Source: Campylobacterales bacterium (GTDB lineage: Bacteria; Campylobacterota_A; Desulfurellia; JAADFJ01). From it: 10,066 nt of DNA. The stretch is taken from contig JALWSW010000236.1 of NCBI GenBank assembly GCA_027080125.1, forward strand, positions 1 through 10,066, read 5' to 3'. A program made the position numbers and the translations under genes. The notes below the pieces were generated by a model that was not told the origin of the DNA, made no database searches, and was given only the letters and a program-made list of their open reading frames with translations. Of the stretch, positions 1 through 7,699 are shown in pieces; positions within the stretch are counted from its first letter, which is position 1, and every line of letters begins with the position of its first letter.

Positions 1-1062
1 TTACTGATAAAGAACGGACAATATGGCGGTAATATAAAGATTGACTCAAAAAGCCCCCTTTTCTCCTACAGAGCCAATCTCAATATAGATAAAAATATCG
101 TAAATATTCACGCTGCCGGAAAAGTTGCATCAGGCAACTTCAGATTAAAGGGTAAATATGATATCAAAAAACAATATTGGCTGGCACGTCTATCTGCATC
201 AAGCATAAAGTTGGATGAGATTTCAAAGTTAATAAAACATAATCATAAACAAACCAATTGGGGAAAAGGAATGCTGAAGATAAAGCTGGATAATTCCAGC
301 TACAAAAAGATTGTTTTGCCGTATATAACTGCAGATTTTACATTTGACAAAGATTTCATAACCTCGAAAAATATAAAAATCAGGTTTCTTAACGCCTTGA
401 TGGGAATCGATTGTACCTATGGCAAAAACAAGCCGTTTATCGAAGGAAACTTCAGTTATAAAGGCAAAAACAGCAGGCTCATACTTCAGGAGATAGGATT
501 GGGACAAATTGAAGCATCAAAAATTTATATAACCGGTGCTTTCCTGATATACCCGAAAAATAGCTACAGCACAAATATAAAGTTTTCCGCATACAAAGGC
601 AATATCCGACATTTTCCGGCTTTGGCAAAGTTACTTAACTATCTGAACCTGAAAAATATTCTTACACTCAATCTTGCGAACTTTTCAAAAAGAGGCTTGA
701 AATATAAAAAAATAGGAGGCGAGATTGTCATAAAAAACGGAACGGTTGCAACCGTCAAGCCGATTGTTTTGGCAGGCAAATTGGATATGGTGTTTCAGGG
801 CAGATACAAAATAAAACAGAAAGATATCAACGGCATAGTAGGCATAAAAACCTTTACACTGATTAATAAGATAGTCTCTAAAATACCGATTGTAGGATGG
901 ATTTTAACCGGCAAGGATAAAAGTTTTTCGATAATGACCTTTTCGGTTAAGGGCAAACCGGAAAATCCGTCAATTACACCTCTTCCGATAAAATCTGTCG
1001 GTATCGGACTCTTGAATATTATAAAGAGGTCTCTTACATTTCCATTCGAGGTTATCAAATGA
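1..1062 (+). CDS. AsmA/YhdP-like envelope protein, C-terminal part (5' end outside window)
   Basis: The reading frame is open from base 1 to the TGA at 1060-1062, so this is the last 353 codons of a longer gene. The TTG at 211 is an internal Leu codon, not a start. The visible protein is rich in beta-strand-like alternating polar/hydrophobic stretches with many Lys, Asn and Ile residues, as in the AsmA-like C-terminal region. Near the end, a VGWILTG segment (visible residues about 298-304) is followed by a VKGKPENPSITPLP segment and an amphipathic Lys/Phe-rich tail. I recognise this ending from AsmA-like proteins of deltaproteobacteria and related groups. The family (AsmA, TamB, YhdP) comprises large inner-membrane-anchored periplasmic proteins linked to phospholipid transfer to the outer membrane and envelope integrity. 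Its stop overlaps the metH start, so the two are probably co-transcribed. The family call is fairly firm; the exact role is not known. Confidence 0.72.
   Translation, partial: LLIKNGQYGGNIKIDSKSPLFSYRANLNIDKNIVNIHAAGKVASGNFRLKGKYDIKKQYWLARLSASSIKLDEISKLIKHNHKQTNWGKGMLKIKLDNSSYKKIVLPYITADFTFDKDFITSKNIKIRFLNALMGIDCTYGKNKPFIEGNFSYKGKNSRLILQEIGLGQIEASKIYITGAFLIYPKNSYSTNIKFSAYKGNIRHFPALAKLLNYLNLKNILTLNLANFSKRGLKYKKIGGEIVIKNGTVATVKPIVLAGKLDMVFQGRYKIKQKDINGIVGIKTFTLINKIVSKIPIVGWILTGKDKSFSIMTFSVKGKPENPSITPLPIKSVGIGLLNIIKRSLTFPFEVIK
1048..1051 (+). promoter_or_regulatory. Ribosome binding site of metH
   Basis: GAGG lies 7 bases before the ATG at 1059, inside the last codons of the AsmA-like gene. It supports the ATG that forms the ATGA overlap as the true start and suggests translational coupling. 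Confidence 0.55.
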
Positions 1063-3491
1063 AAAACATAATAGATGAGCTGAAAAAAAGGGTTATCATA
1101 GCAGACGGAGCTATGGGAACGGAGCTTCAAAAGCATAATATTTTGAAAAGCGGTCAGTCTCCCGAATCGCTCAATCTTACAAACCCCGAAGCTGTTGCCA
1201 GAATACATAGAGCTTACATCGAGGCTGGCGCTGAGATTATCGTGACAAACAGTTTCGGCGCAAACAGAATAAAGCTCTCCGATTTCGATTTGGAAGGAAA
1301 AGTGTCACTGATAAACAAAGCCGCGGTAAGAATTGCCAAAGATGCCGCAAAAGGAAAAGCGGTATGGATTGCCGGCAGCATAGGACCATCAGGAAAGTTT
1401 GTTGAACCTAACGGCAATCTGAGTTTTACCAAAGCAGTGGAAATTTTCACCGAACAGGCTGAAGCGCTTTATCAAGCCGGAGTCGATCTGATAACGCTTG
1501 AGACCTTTATGGATATTAAGGAACTCAAGGCGGCGATAGTGGCGGTAAAATCAATTGCAGATATCCCGCTTATAGCAATGATGACATTTACCGAGGATGA
1601 AAGAACACTTATGGGCACAACCCCTGAGGTTGCCGCGGTGGTTTCCGATGCACTCGGAGCTGATGTTATCGGGGCAAACTGTGGGCTTGGAACAGATAAG
1701 ATTTATCATATCGTAAGCAGAATGGCAACAGTTACCAATAAGCCGCTGATTGCCCAGCCAAATGCCGGCTTGCCGCGTTTTTCCAAAGGCAAGATAGGAT
1801 TTCAGGAATCAAGCAAGGATATGCTCGGCTCGATAAAAAAGTTTTCGTTCTATCCTTCCATTATCAAAGGCTGCTGCGGAACAAACCCGGAATATATACA
1901 TTTGATAAAAAGTAATATCGAAAAGTATCCGCAAAGGATTCTCTGCACGGCTGCAACAAGGGTGAGCTCTGCTTCCGATCTTGTCGAATTCGGCTATGGA
2001 AAACCGTTTGTAATGATTGGAGAGCGAATGAACCCCACCGGAAAACGGCAGCTTCAGGAGGCGCTTAAAAACGGAAAAACGGCACTATATCGCAAAGAGG
2101 CATCAAAGCAGGTAGCAGAAGGCGCCAAAATACTTGATCTTAATGTGGGAGCTCCCGGTGTTGATGAGCCGGCTCTTATGTATAAGATGGCGCTAACAAT
2201 ACAAAGCGTAGTATCAGCACCACTGGTAATCGATTCTCCGAATTATGCAGCCATCGAGCAAGGCTTAATCGCCTCGGACGGAAAATCGATAATCAATTCG
2301 GTCAACGGAACATTTGAGAGCATAAACAGTGTTTTGCCGCTTGCAAAAAGATACGGGGCTGCGGTTATAATGCTGCTTCTTGACAAAAAGATACCAAAAA
2401 GTGCGGAAGGAAGGCTGAAGGTTGCCGAAAGAATTGTGAAAAAAGCCGACGAGCTTGGTATTGCAAGAGAAAATCTTATTGCAGACCCTTTGACTTTGAC
2501 CGTCGGCTCGGAGGGAAAATCGGTAAATGAGACGATAAAAACCATAAGAGCCGTAAAGAACAGATTCGGCATCTCAACCACGATGGGTCTTTCAAATGTT
2601 TCATACGGATTGCCAAGACGTGAGTTTATCAATGCCGCATTTCTTGCAATGGCAATGGCAAACGGACTGGATAGCGCAATCTGTAATCCTGCCGATCCGC
2701 TGTTGCATTCGATATCGCTTGCTGCCGATCTTATTAATGGAAAGGAAAACTCCGATGAAATCTATATAAAAAATGCCCCTGATATAAAAATTGGGACAAA
2801 CAGGATTGATGGTATTGGCAAAAAGGCAATATTTGAGAATCCGTTTCCTGCCGAATCGCTTGAAGCATCCCTCTATGATGCCATTATCGAGGGTTCTGAT
2901 GAAACCGTTGAGATTGCATCAAAGCTTCTTAAAAAAATGAACCCTTCCGAAATACTTGAAAGCATTATGGTAAAGGCACTTCAGAGGGTAGGAAATCTTT
3001 ATGAGAAAAAATACTATTTTCTGCCTCAGATGATAAAATCAGCCAATTCGGCAAAGCGGCTTGCTGAATATCTGAAACGATTTATTCCGAAAAACCAGGA
3101 AAACATCAAAGGAACCGTTGTCATTGCGACTGTCAAGGGAGATATACACGACATAGGAAAAAATATCGTAGCTTTGATGCTTGAGAATGCCGGATACAAG
3201 GTGATTGATCTTGGAAAAGATGTGGAAAATGAGAAGATTCTTGAAGCGGCAATCGAGCATAAAGCCGATATTGTCGGACTTTCGGCTCTAATGACAACAA
3301 CGATGCAACAGATGGAAAAGGTAATAGAAATGCTCAAAAGTCATAATATAGCAACGATAGTGATGGTTGGAGGCGCTGCGGTCAACAACGAGTTTGCAAA
3401 ATCGATTAAAGCGGACGGTTATTCCGAAGATGCGGTTTCTGCTGTTAAACTCGCCGATCTTTTAATAAAGAAAAAGAAGAGCAAACAATAA
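1059..3491 (+). CDS. metH: Cobalamin-dependent methionine synthase lacking the reactivation domain
   Basis: This cytoplasmic enzyme transfers a methyl group from methyltetrahydrofolate to homocysteine through cobalamin, making methionine. The 810 residues hold the modules in order. The homocysteine S-methyltransferase barrel (about 1-300) has an IADGAMGTELQ start and zinc-ligand cysteines at C208 (ANCGLG) and C272/C273 (GCCGTNP). The pterin-binding barrel (about 315-570) has GERMNPTGK at 321 and LDLNVGAP near 359. The helical B12 cap (about 600-680) is followed by the Rossmann B12 domain (about 685-800), whose DIHDIG at 695-700 makes H697 the cobalt ligand. The protein ends in a Lys-rich tail. 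E. coli MetH is about 1,227 residues; the missing part is the AdoMet-binding reactivation domain. Short forms of this kind are known, for example in Thermotoga. The start overlaps the upstream stop by ATGA. A corrinoid methyltransferase acting on another substrate is less likely given the Hcy domain. Confidence 0.93.
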   Translation: MKNIIDELKKRVIIADGAMGTELQKHNILKSGQSPESLNLTNPEAVARIHRAYIEAGAEIIVTNSFGANRIKLSDFDLEGKVSLINKAAVRIAKDAAKGKAVWIAGSIGPSGKFVEPNGNLSFTKAVEIFTEQAEALYQAGVDLITLETFMDIKELKAAIVAVKSIADIPLIAMMTFTEDERTLMGTTPEVAAVVSDALGADVIGANCGLGTDKIYHIVSRMATVTNKPLIAQPNAGLPRFSKGKIGFQESSKDMLGSIKKFSFYPSIIKGCCGTNPEYIHLIKSNIEKYPQRILCTAATRVSSASDLVEFGYGKPFVMIGERMNPTGKRQLQEALKNGKTALYRKEASKQVAEGAKILDLNVGAPGVDEPALMYKMALTIQSVVSAPLVIDSPNYAAIEQGLIASDGKSIINSVNGTFESINSVLPLAKRYGAAVIMLLLDKKIPKSAEGRLKVAERIVKKADELGIARENLIADPLTLTVGSEGKSVNETIKTIRAVKNRFGISTTMGLSNVSYGLPRREFINAAFLAMAMANGLDSAICNPADPLLHSISLAADLINGKENSDEIYIKNAPDIKIGTNRIDGIGKKAIFENPFPAESLEASLYDAIIEGSDETVEIASKLLKKMNPSEILESIMVKALQRVGNLYEKKYYFLPQMIKSANSAKRLAEYLKRFIPKNQENIKGTVVIATVKGDIHDIGKNIVALMLENAGYKVIDLGKDVENEKILEAAIEHKADIVGLSALMTTTMQQMEKVIEMLKSHNIATIVMVGGAAVNNEFAKSIKADGYSEDAVSAVKLADLLIKKKKSKQ

Positions 3492-3500
3492 AAAATAAAA

Positions 3501-3505
3501 AGGAG
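3501..3505 (+). promoter_or_regulatory. Ribosome binding site that decides the M16 peptidase start
   Basis: AGGAG sits directly against the first ATG (3506) and only three bases before the second (3509). It is nine bases before the ATG at 3515, a normal distance. The start at 3515 is therefore preferred over the longer frame. Confidence 0.6.
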
Positions 3506-3514
3506 ATGATGAAT

Positions 3515-6070
3515 ATGAGGATGTTTCGGTTTTTGTCAATTTTTGCTGTTGTGGGATTGCTTTCGGTTTCTGCATCTGCTTATCAGCTTCATAAACTTTC
3601 CAACGGGCTTGAGATAGTAACTGAGGAAAATCATTCGAGCAAGGCAATAGCTGTAAGCATCTGGGTGAAGGTAGGCAGTATCGACGAATCGGAAAAAGAG
3701 GCTGGCATCAGTCATCTGATAGAGCATATGACATTCAGAGGTTCAAAGCATTACAAATCGGGCTATCTTGCAAAGGTTGTGGAGGAAAACGGAGGCAATA
3801 TTAACGCTTTCACTTCAAAATCTGAAACCGTCTATCATTTTGTTGCCCCTTCTGAGGCGTTTGGAAAGCTGTTTCCCGTCCTTGCAGATGCGGTTATAAA
3901 CCCGACATTTGATAGCGTCTTGCTTGAAAAGGAGAAAAAACCGGTATTGGAAGAGTATCGTATGGATAGGGATAATCCCTCGAGAAGATTTATCGATGAA
4001 GCTATCGGCAAAAGCTACCTGGTTAAGCAATACGGAAGACCAACCATAGGATATCCTGAAAATATAAAAAGATTCACCAGAGCCGATCTTCTGAATTATC
4101 ACAACCGATGGTATGTGCCAAATAATATGATCGTGGTCGTAGTGGGAGATTTTGATACGGCATCGGTGATAAAGAAAATACGGAAACTGTTTGGAAAGCT
4201 GAAGGCGGTGCCGGTCGTTCATAAAAGACCTCCGGCAGAACCTCATGGTTTTAGATTTTTTCATATAAACGCCCGTTCCGAAAGCGAACATCTGTTCCTC
4301 TCCTATCCAATTCCAGATATAAGAAACCCTGATGCCGCAAAGCTTGATCTGTTAGCTGAAATTCTCGGCGAGTCAGAATCAAATCGTTTAAAGGAAGCGC
4401 TGATTGAAAACGGAGCGTTGGCTGATTCGGTTTATGCATATGCAATGACCCCTGAATATCCGGGGTTGTTCATCATTCAAGCCGTTTGCCTGCCAAAAAA
4501 TATCGTTCCGGTTTATAAAACCATTTTTGCTCAGATAAGAAAAATTCAAGCGGATGGGGTTTCAAAAACCGAGCTCGATGATGCGAGGCTTTCCCTTATC
4601 GCGGATTTCATACGCCAGCGCAGCACAATTGCCGGCAGGGCTATGCAGCTTGGTCAGTTTGCGATAATGAATATGCTAAATTTCGAATCGCAATATATCA
4701 GGCGTCTGAAATCGATAAGACCGGTTGATATAAAACAGGCAGCGCGAAGATATCTGAACCCGGCTCATCTGAGTGTAGGCACGCTGTATAAAAAGCAGAT
4801 TGTCCGGGCAACAACAATTAGAAAATTGGCATTCAAAAAGATACCCTCTATACATCGGTTTGTTCTGAAAAACGGCATTAAGGTAATTATAAAGGAAAAT
4901 CATTCTGCAGAAACGGTAAGCGTTGTTGCGGCATTCAAAGGAGGACAACTGCTTGAGCCAAAAGGAAAAGAGGGAATAAGTCATTTAACCGCAGCGATGC
5001 TTACAAGAGGCGCCGCAGGATACTCAAGAAAGGAGATCTTGAAAAAACTTGATAAAACGGCTGCTTCCATAAGCGGTTTTTCAGGCAGAAACAGTCTCGG
5101 ATTATCCGGTGACTTTCTCTCAATCTTTTTTAGGCAGGATTTCAGATTGTTTATCAATCTGCTGCTTCATCCAACATTCCCGGATAATCAATTAAAAATA
5201 GTAAAAAAGGAGACGCTTGATTCGATAAAGAATGAACAGGAGCGACTTACCAGGATACTTTTTAAAAATGTTGACAAATATCTTTATCACAATCATCCCT
5301 ATTCCTTTGACGAGTTGGGAAATAAAGATACGATCGGGGCAATTAAAAGAGAAGATCTGATAAATTTCTATCAAAAGATAGCGGTTCCAAAAAATATGGT
5401 TATCTCAATTGTTGGTGATGTTGACACTAAAACCGCTCTGCAGGCTGTAAAAAGCAGTTTTTCAAAGCTGAAAAGCAATCTGAGTGTAAGCTACCCGTCC
5501 TATAAATTGAAACCAGAATATAAACCGGTCTATCTTCATAAAAACGTTCTGCAATCACATATTGCCTATAGCTGGATCACAGGAGGCATAAAATCGGAAA
5601 ATAGACCTGCTTTAGATATTATTTCCGCGGCACTTTCAGGACAAAGCGGCATACTGTTTACCGATTTGAGGGATAAGCATGGCACCTCCTATGTAGTAAC
5701 CTCATTCACAAGACCAGGCATCGGTGTTGGTTCGTTTGTAATCTATCTTGCAACAAGAAAAGGAAATCTGAAGCGCAGTTTGACTCTTTTAGACCAGGAA
5801 CTCGGCAAACTCGAAAAAAACGGCTTGAGCAGAAAAAGAATAGAGGCGGCAAAAGATTATATTATTGGCAATACCCGGTTATCACTGCTTTCAAACTCCT
5901 CTCAGGCGGAAAATTATGCCTTAAACGAGCTATACGGCTTGGGCTATCTTTATAACCGGCGGTATATCAAAACGATTAAAGCAACAACCGATAAAAAGAT
6001 AAATGCCCTCTTGAGGCAGCTATTTGACTCAAGGCATCTTGTCGTAATTTTGGGACCGGATAAACCGTAA
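3515..6070 (+). CDS. Exported fused double M16 family zinc metallopeptidase
   Basis: This is an exported M16 (pitrilysin/insulinase-type) peptidase of 851 residues counted from ATG 3515; the frame also allows ATG at 3506. Residues 1-22 form a signal peptide with likely cleavage after ASA; no lipobox is seen. The first M16 domain carries the inverted zinc motif HLIEH (H67, E70, H71). The third ligand is probably E147, the second Glu of VLEEYRMD. A second M16 repeat begins near residue 448 (LKNGIKVIIKEN), but its matching motif is HLTAA, so it lacks the zinc site. That half instead keeps the Arg/Tyr pair of the family's C-terminal domain (R719, Y726, in LRDKHGTSY). The fold should be a clam-shell cleaving peptides in the periplasm. 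Substrates are unknown. It follows metH by about 23 bases and likely belongs to the same operon. Confidence 0.9.
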   Translation: MRMFRFLSIFAVVGLLSVSASAYQLHKLSNGLEIVTEENHSSKAIAVSIWVKVGSIDESEKEAGISHLIEHMTFRGSKHYKSGYLAKVVEENGGNINAFTSKSETVYHFVAPSEAFGKLFPVLADAVINPTFDSVLLEKEKKPVLEEYRMDRDNPSRRFIDEAIGKSYLVKQYGRPTIGYPENIKRFTRADLLNYHNRWYVPNNMIVVVVGDFDTASVIKKIRKLFGKLKAVPVVHKRPPAEPHGFRFFHINARSESEHLFLSYPIPDIRNPDAAKLDLLAEILGESESNRLKEALIENGALADSVYAYAMTPEYPGLFIIQAVCLPKNIVPVYKTIFAQIRKIQADGVSKTELDDARLSLIADFIRQRSTIAGRAMQLGQFAIMNMLNFESQYIRRLKSIRPVDIKQAARRYLNPAHLSVGTLYKKQIVRATTIRKLAFKKIPSIHRFVLKNGIKVIIKENHSAETVSVVAAFKGGQLLEPKGKEGISHLTAAMLTRGAAGYSRKEILKKLDKTAASISGFSGRNSLGLSGDFLSIFFRQDFRLFINLLLHPTFPDNQLKIVKKETLDSIKNEQERLTRILFKNVDKYLYHNHPYSFDELGNKDTIGAIKREDLINFYQKIAVPKNMVISIVGDVDTKTALQAVKSSFSKLKSNLSVSYPSYKLKPEYKPVYLHKNVLQSHIAYSWITGGIKSENRPALDIISAALSGQSGILFTDLRDKHGTSYVVTSFTRPGIGVGSFVIYLATRKGNLKRSLTLLDQELGKLEKNGLSRKRIEAAKDYIIGNTRLSLLSNSSQAENYALNELYGLGYLYNRRYIKTIKATTDKKINALLRQLFDSRHLVVILGPDKP

Positions 6071-6086
6071 GGATACATAAGCGGTA

Positions 6087-6114
6087 TTGACATCTGAATA
6101 TGTAAGGATATTTT
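6087..6114 (+). promoter_or_regulatory. Candidate sigma70 promoter for the TRAP-prpF unit
   Basis: A perfect TTGACA (6087-6092) is followed after 16 bases by TATTTT (6109-6114), in the 86-base gap between the M16 gene and dctP. This would give a leader of roughly 35 bases before the dctP ATG. AATAT and ATATT arms (6097-6101 and 6108-6112) lie in the spacer and -10 region. The call rests on base matches only. Confidence 0.5.
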
Positions 6115-6117
6115 GTA

Positions 6118-6131
6118 TTAATAGCTATAAA
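6118..6131 (+). promoter_or_regulatory. Short palindrome at the predicted transcription start, possible operator
   Basis: ATAGCTAT (6121-6128) is a perfect 8-base palindrome. It extends to 14 bases with one mismatched pair. It lies just after the candidate -10, where a repressor site could sit. In AT-rich DNA such a palindrome can occur by chance. Confidence 0.22.
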
Positions 6132-6144
6132 GCAAAAATTAATC

Positions 6145-6153
6145 AGGAGGTGA
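6145..6153 (+). promoter_or_regulatory. Strong ribosome binding site of dctP
   Basis: AGGAGGTGA is a full-length match to the anti-Shine-Dalgarno end of 16S rRNA, with GGAGG ending six bases before the ATG at 6157. It is the strongest such site in the window and fits high output of the binding protein. Confidence 0.8.
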
Positions 6154-6156
6154 ATT

Positions 6157-7152
6157 ATGAGGAAAAGCAGATGGCTTTTGTTGATTCTGAATTTTTTGGC
6201 AGGGGCGTTCCTAGTGAGTTTTGGCAACGGTGTTTCCGCTAATGCCAAGACTATAAAAATTACGTTCCCCAAACATGTAGTTGCAAAACATCCTGCAACG
6301 ATAAACACCGTAAATTTTGGCAAAACGGTCGGCGTGCTCTCTGATGGGGTCATCAATGTCAAGGTTTATCCGGGAGAACAGCTATACAAAACCAATCAGG
6401 GCTTGAGATTTTTAACTCAAGGAACTGTTCAGATGATGAATCCTCCCAACGGACATTTTGCTTCCTATAGCCCTCTGTTTGAGCTTATAGAGGTTCCGTT
6501 TGTTTTTAAAACCAACGTGGACTTTTATTCCTTCCTGTATGGCAAAACAGGTGAAAAACTTTTGAGAAGCCTTCAAAAAAGCAATATGCACGGAATAACC
6601 TTTGCCGACGAAGGTCCGTTTGTTATAGCAACCAAAAACAGGCTGATAAACAGCCCTTCCGATTTTAAAGGGCTTAAAATCAGAACATCGGGTCATCCTG
6701 TAGTCGAGAAGGCGCTGCAACTGCTTGGAGCTTCAACAACAAGAATTTCGCTGGGTGAGGTTTACAGCGCCGCTCAGCAAGGTGTAATTAACGGGGTATT
6801 TACCACTATAACCGCGTATGTAAACAGACATCTGTATGAGGTGCTGCCCTATGCTACCTTATGGCCTGGTCATGCGGCGTATGTATGGGTTGCATCCAAA
6901 AGCTGGTGGGACGGTTTGAATCCGTTCTATAGACATCTCATTGATACAACCGCAAAGGAATCGGCTCTCAAATATGATCATCAGGTATGGAGCATAAAGG
7001 ATAAATATGTAAATATAATCAAAAAACACGGCGGTAAATATCACGAGCTTTCCGCAAGCCAGCTTGACAAAATACACGCAAAGATTAAACCGCTTTACAG
7101 CGATCTTAAGAAAAAATTCGGAGCCGGAATTATCGATGAAATGATGCGCTGA
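6157..7152 (+). CDS. dctP: TRAP transporter periplasmic solute-binding protein (DctP family)
   Basis: This is the periplasmic receptor of a TRAP transporter. It captures an organic acid and delivers it to the DctQM-type membrane complex, which is driven by an ion gradient. The 331 residues fit the DctP family. Residues 1-30 are a signal peptide with probable cleavage after ANA. Family signs follow in order: a GVINVKVYPGEQLYK segment, the LTQGTVQMM strand, a PFVF element, and SPSDFKGLKIRTSG. The Arg of that last segment (R176) matches the conserved residue that pairs with the ligand carboxylate in characterised members. GVINGVFTTITAY then occupies the usual second ligand region. It is first in a run with dctQ, dctM and prpF. 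The substrate cannot be read from the sequence; the prpF neighbour hints at a tricarboxylate. The symbol is by family, not by proven C4-dicarboxylate transport. Confidence 0.9.
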   Translation: MRKSRWLLLILNFLAGAFLVSFGNGVSANAKTIKITFPKHVVAKHPATINTVNFGKTVGVLSDGVINVKVYPGEQLYKTNQGLRFLTQGTVQMMNPPNGHFASYSPLFELIEVPFVFKTNVDFYSFLYGKTGEKLLRSLQKSNMHGITFADEGPFVIATKNRLINSPSDFKGLKIRTSGHPVVEKALQLLGASTTRISLGEVYSAAQQGVINGVFTTITAYVNRHLYEVLPYATLWPGHAAYVWVASKSWWDGLNPFYRHLIDTTAKESALKYDHQVWSIKDKYVNIIKKHGGKYHELSASQLDKIHAKIKPLYSDLKKKFGAGIIDEMMR

Positions 7153-7177
7153 TATAGCTTAAGTTGTTTTAATTTCA

Positions 7178-7699
7178 GTGGAAAAGATTTTTAAACTTGA
7201 ACGACATATCGCAAGGGTTGAGATTACGGTCTCAATCGTTGCGATTGTTGCGGCGCTGTTTATCTCTTTTTATACGATTGTATGGCGTAATCTGGGCTAC
7301 AGCACGGGGGATTGGGTTCTGGAGTTGCCTATAACTCTGATAACCTGGGCTGTCTTCGTTGGCACAGGAGCCAATATAGCGTCTGAGGATCATATCAAGA
7401 CAGATTTTTTCATAAAATTTTTACCTCCCAAAATCAAAAAAATAGTGCTGCTTATAATGTATATTGTGCTTTTGATGCTGTTTGCGGCCGTCTTTTATTA
7501 TTCAATCGCAGCCACGGAACTGTTTATTAAAACTCATTACAAGCTATATGAGCTTTTTTATATTCCTTTCTTTATTGTTTTCAGCGTCGTGCCTTTCAGC
7601 ACGGTTATCTGGTGCTTTCATATCATAATAAAGATTATTCAACTCTTCGGTCCTGATCTGTACAGAGAAAAGGGCGGTCTTTTCGGAGAAAGCAATTGA
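7178..7699 (+). CDS. dctQ: TRAP transporter small membrane subunit (DctQ family)
   Basis: This is the small inner-membrane subunit of the TRAP transporter, which joins the large permease to form the complex that docks the binding protein. The 173 residues contain four hydrophobic segments at about 16-36, 47-68, 88-110 and 127-155. The second runs into the family pattern of W57, F60, G62, then H72-I73 and D76. The start is taken as GTG 7178 because an in-frame TAA lies at 7160-7162 and no ATG or TTG falls between. No clear Shine-Dalgarno sequence precedes this start. The gene begins 25 bases after dctP and ends in a 4-base TTGA overlap with dctM. The start is less certain than the family call. 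Confidence 0.87.
   Translation: MEKIFKLERHIARVEITVSIVAIVAALFISFYTIVWRNLGYSTGDWVLELPITLITWAVFVGTGANIASEDHIKTDFFIKFLPPKIKKIVLLIMYIVLLMLFAAVFYYSIAATELFIKTHYKLYELFYIPFFIVFSVVPFSTVIWCFHIIIKIIQLFGPDLYREKGGLFGESN
7685..7688 (+). promoter_or_regulatory. Ribosome binding site supporting the TTG start of dctM
   Basis: GGAG lies seven bases before TTG 7696, inside the end of dctQ. It supports the unusual TTG start and the TTGA stop-start overlap. Confidence 0.55.

Noticed and set aside
211..213. TTG as a possible start of the first gene
   Set aside because: The frame is open with similar AsmA-like sequence from base 1, so this is an internal Leu codon of a truncated gene.
3487..3514. Riboswitch or promoter between metH and the M16 gene
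   Set aside because: The gap is too short and holds only an A-rich stretch and a ribosome binding site. No SAM or cobalamin riboswitch core was seen anywhere in the window.
3815..4291. Long minus-strand open frame of 158 codons opposite the M16 gene
   Set aside because: It is the shadow of a clear peptidase gene, has no recognisable family and has compositionally odd protein. Other minus-strand frames (for example 2243-2632, 795-1208, 5976-6362) fail for the same reason.
6064..6085. ACCG/CGGT arms after the M16 stop as a terminator
   Set aside because: The stem is only four pairs with a long loop and no following T-run, so it is not a credible rho-independent terminator.
7153..7177. Possible attenuating hairpin between dctP and dctQ
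   Set aside because: Only the 6-base palindrome CTTAAG is present; no stable stem can be drawn by eye.
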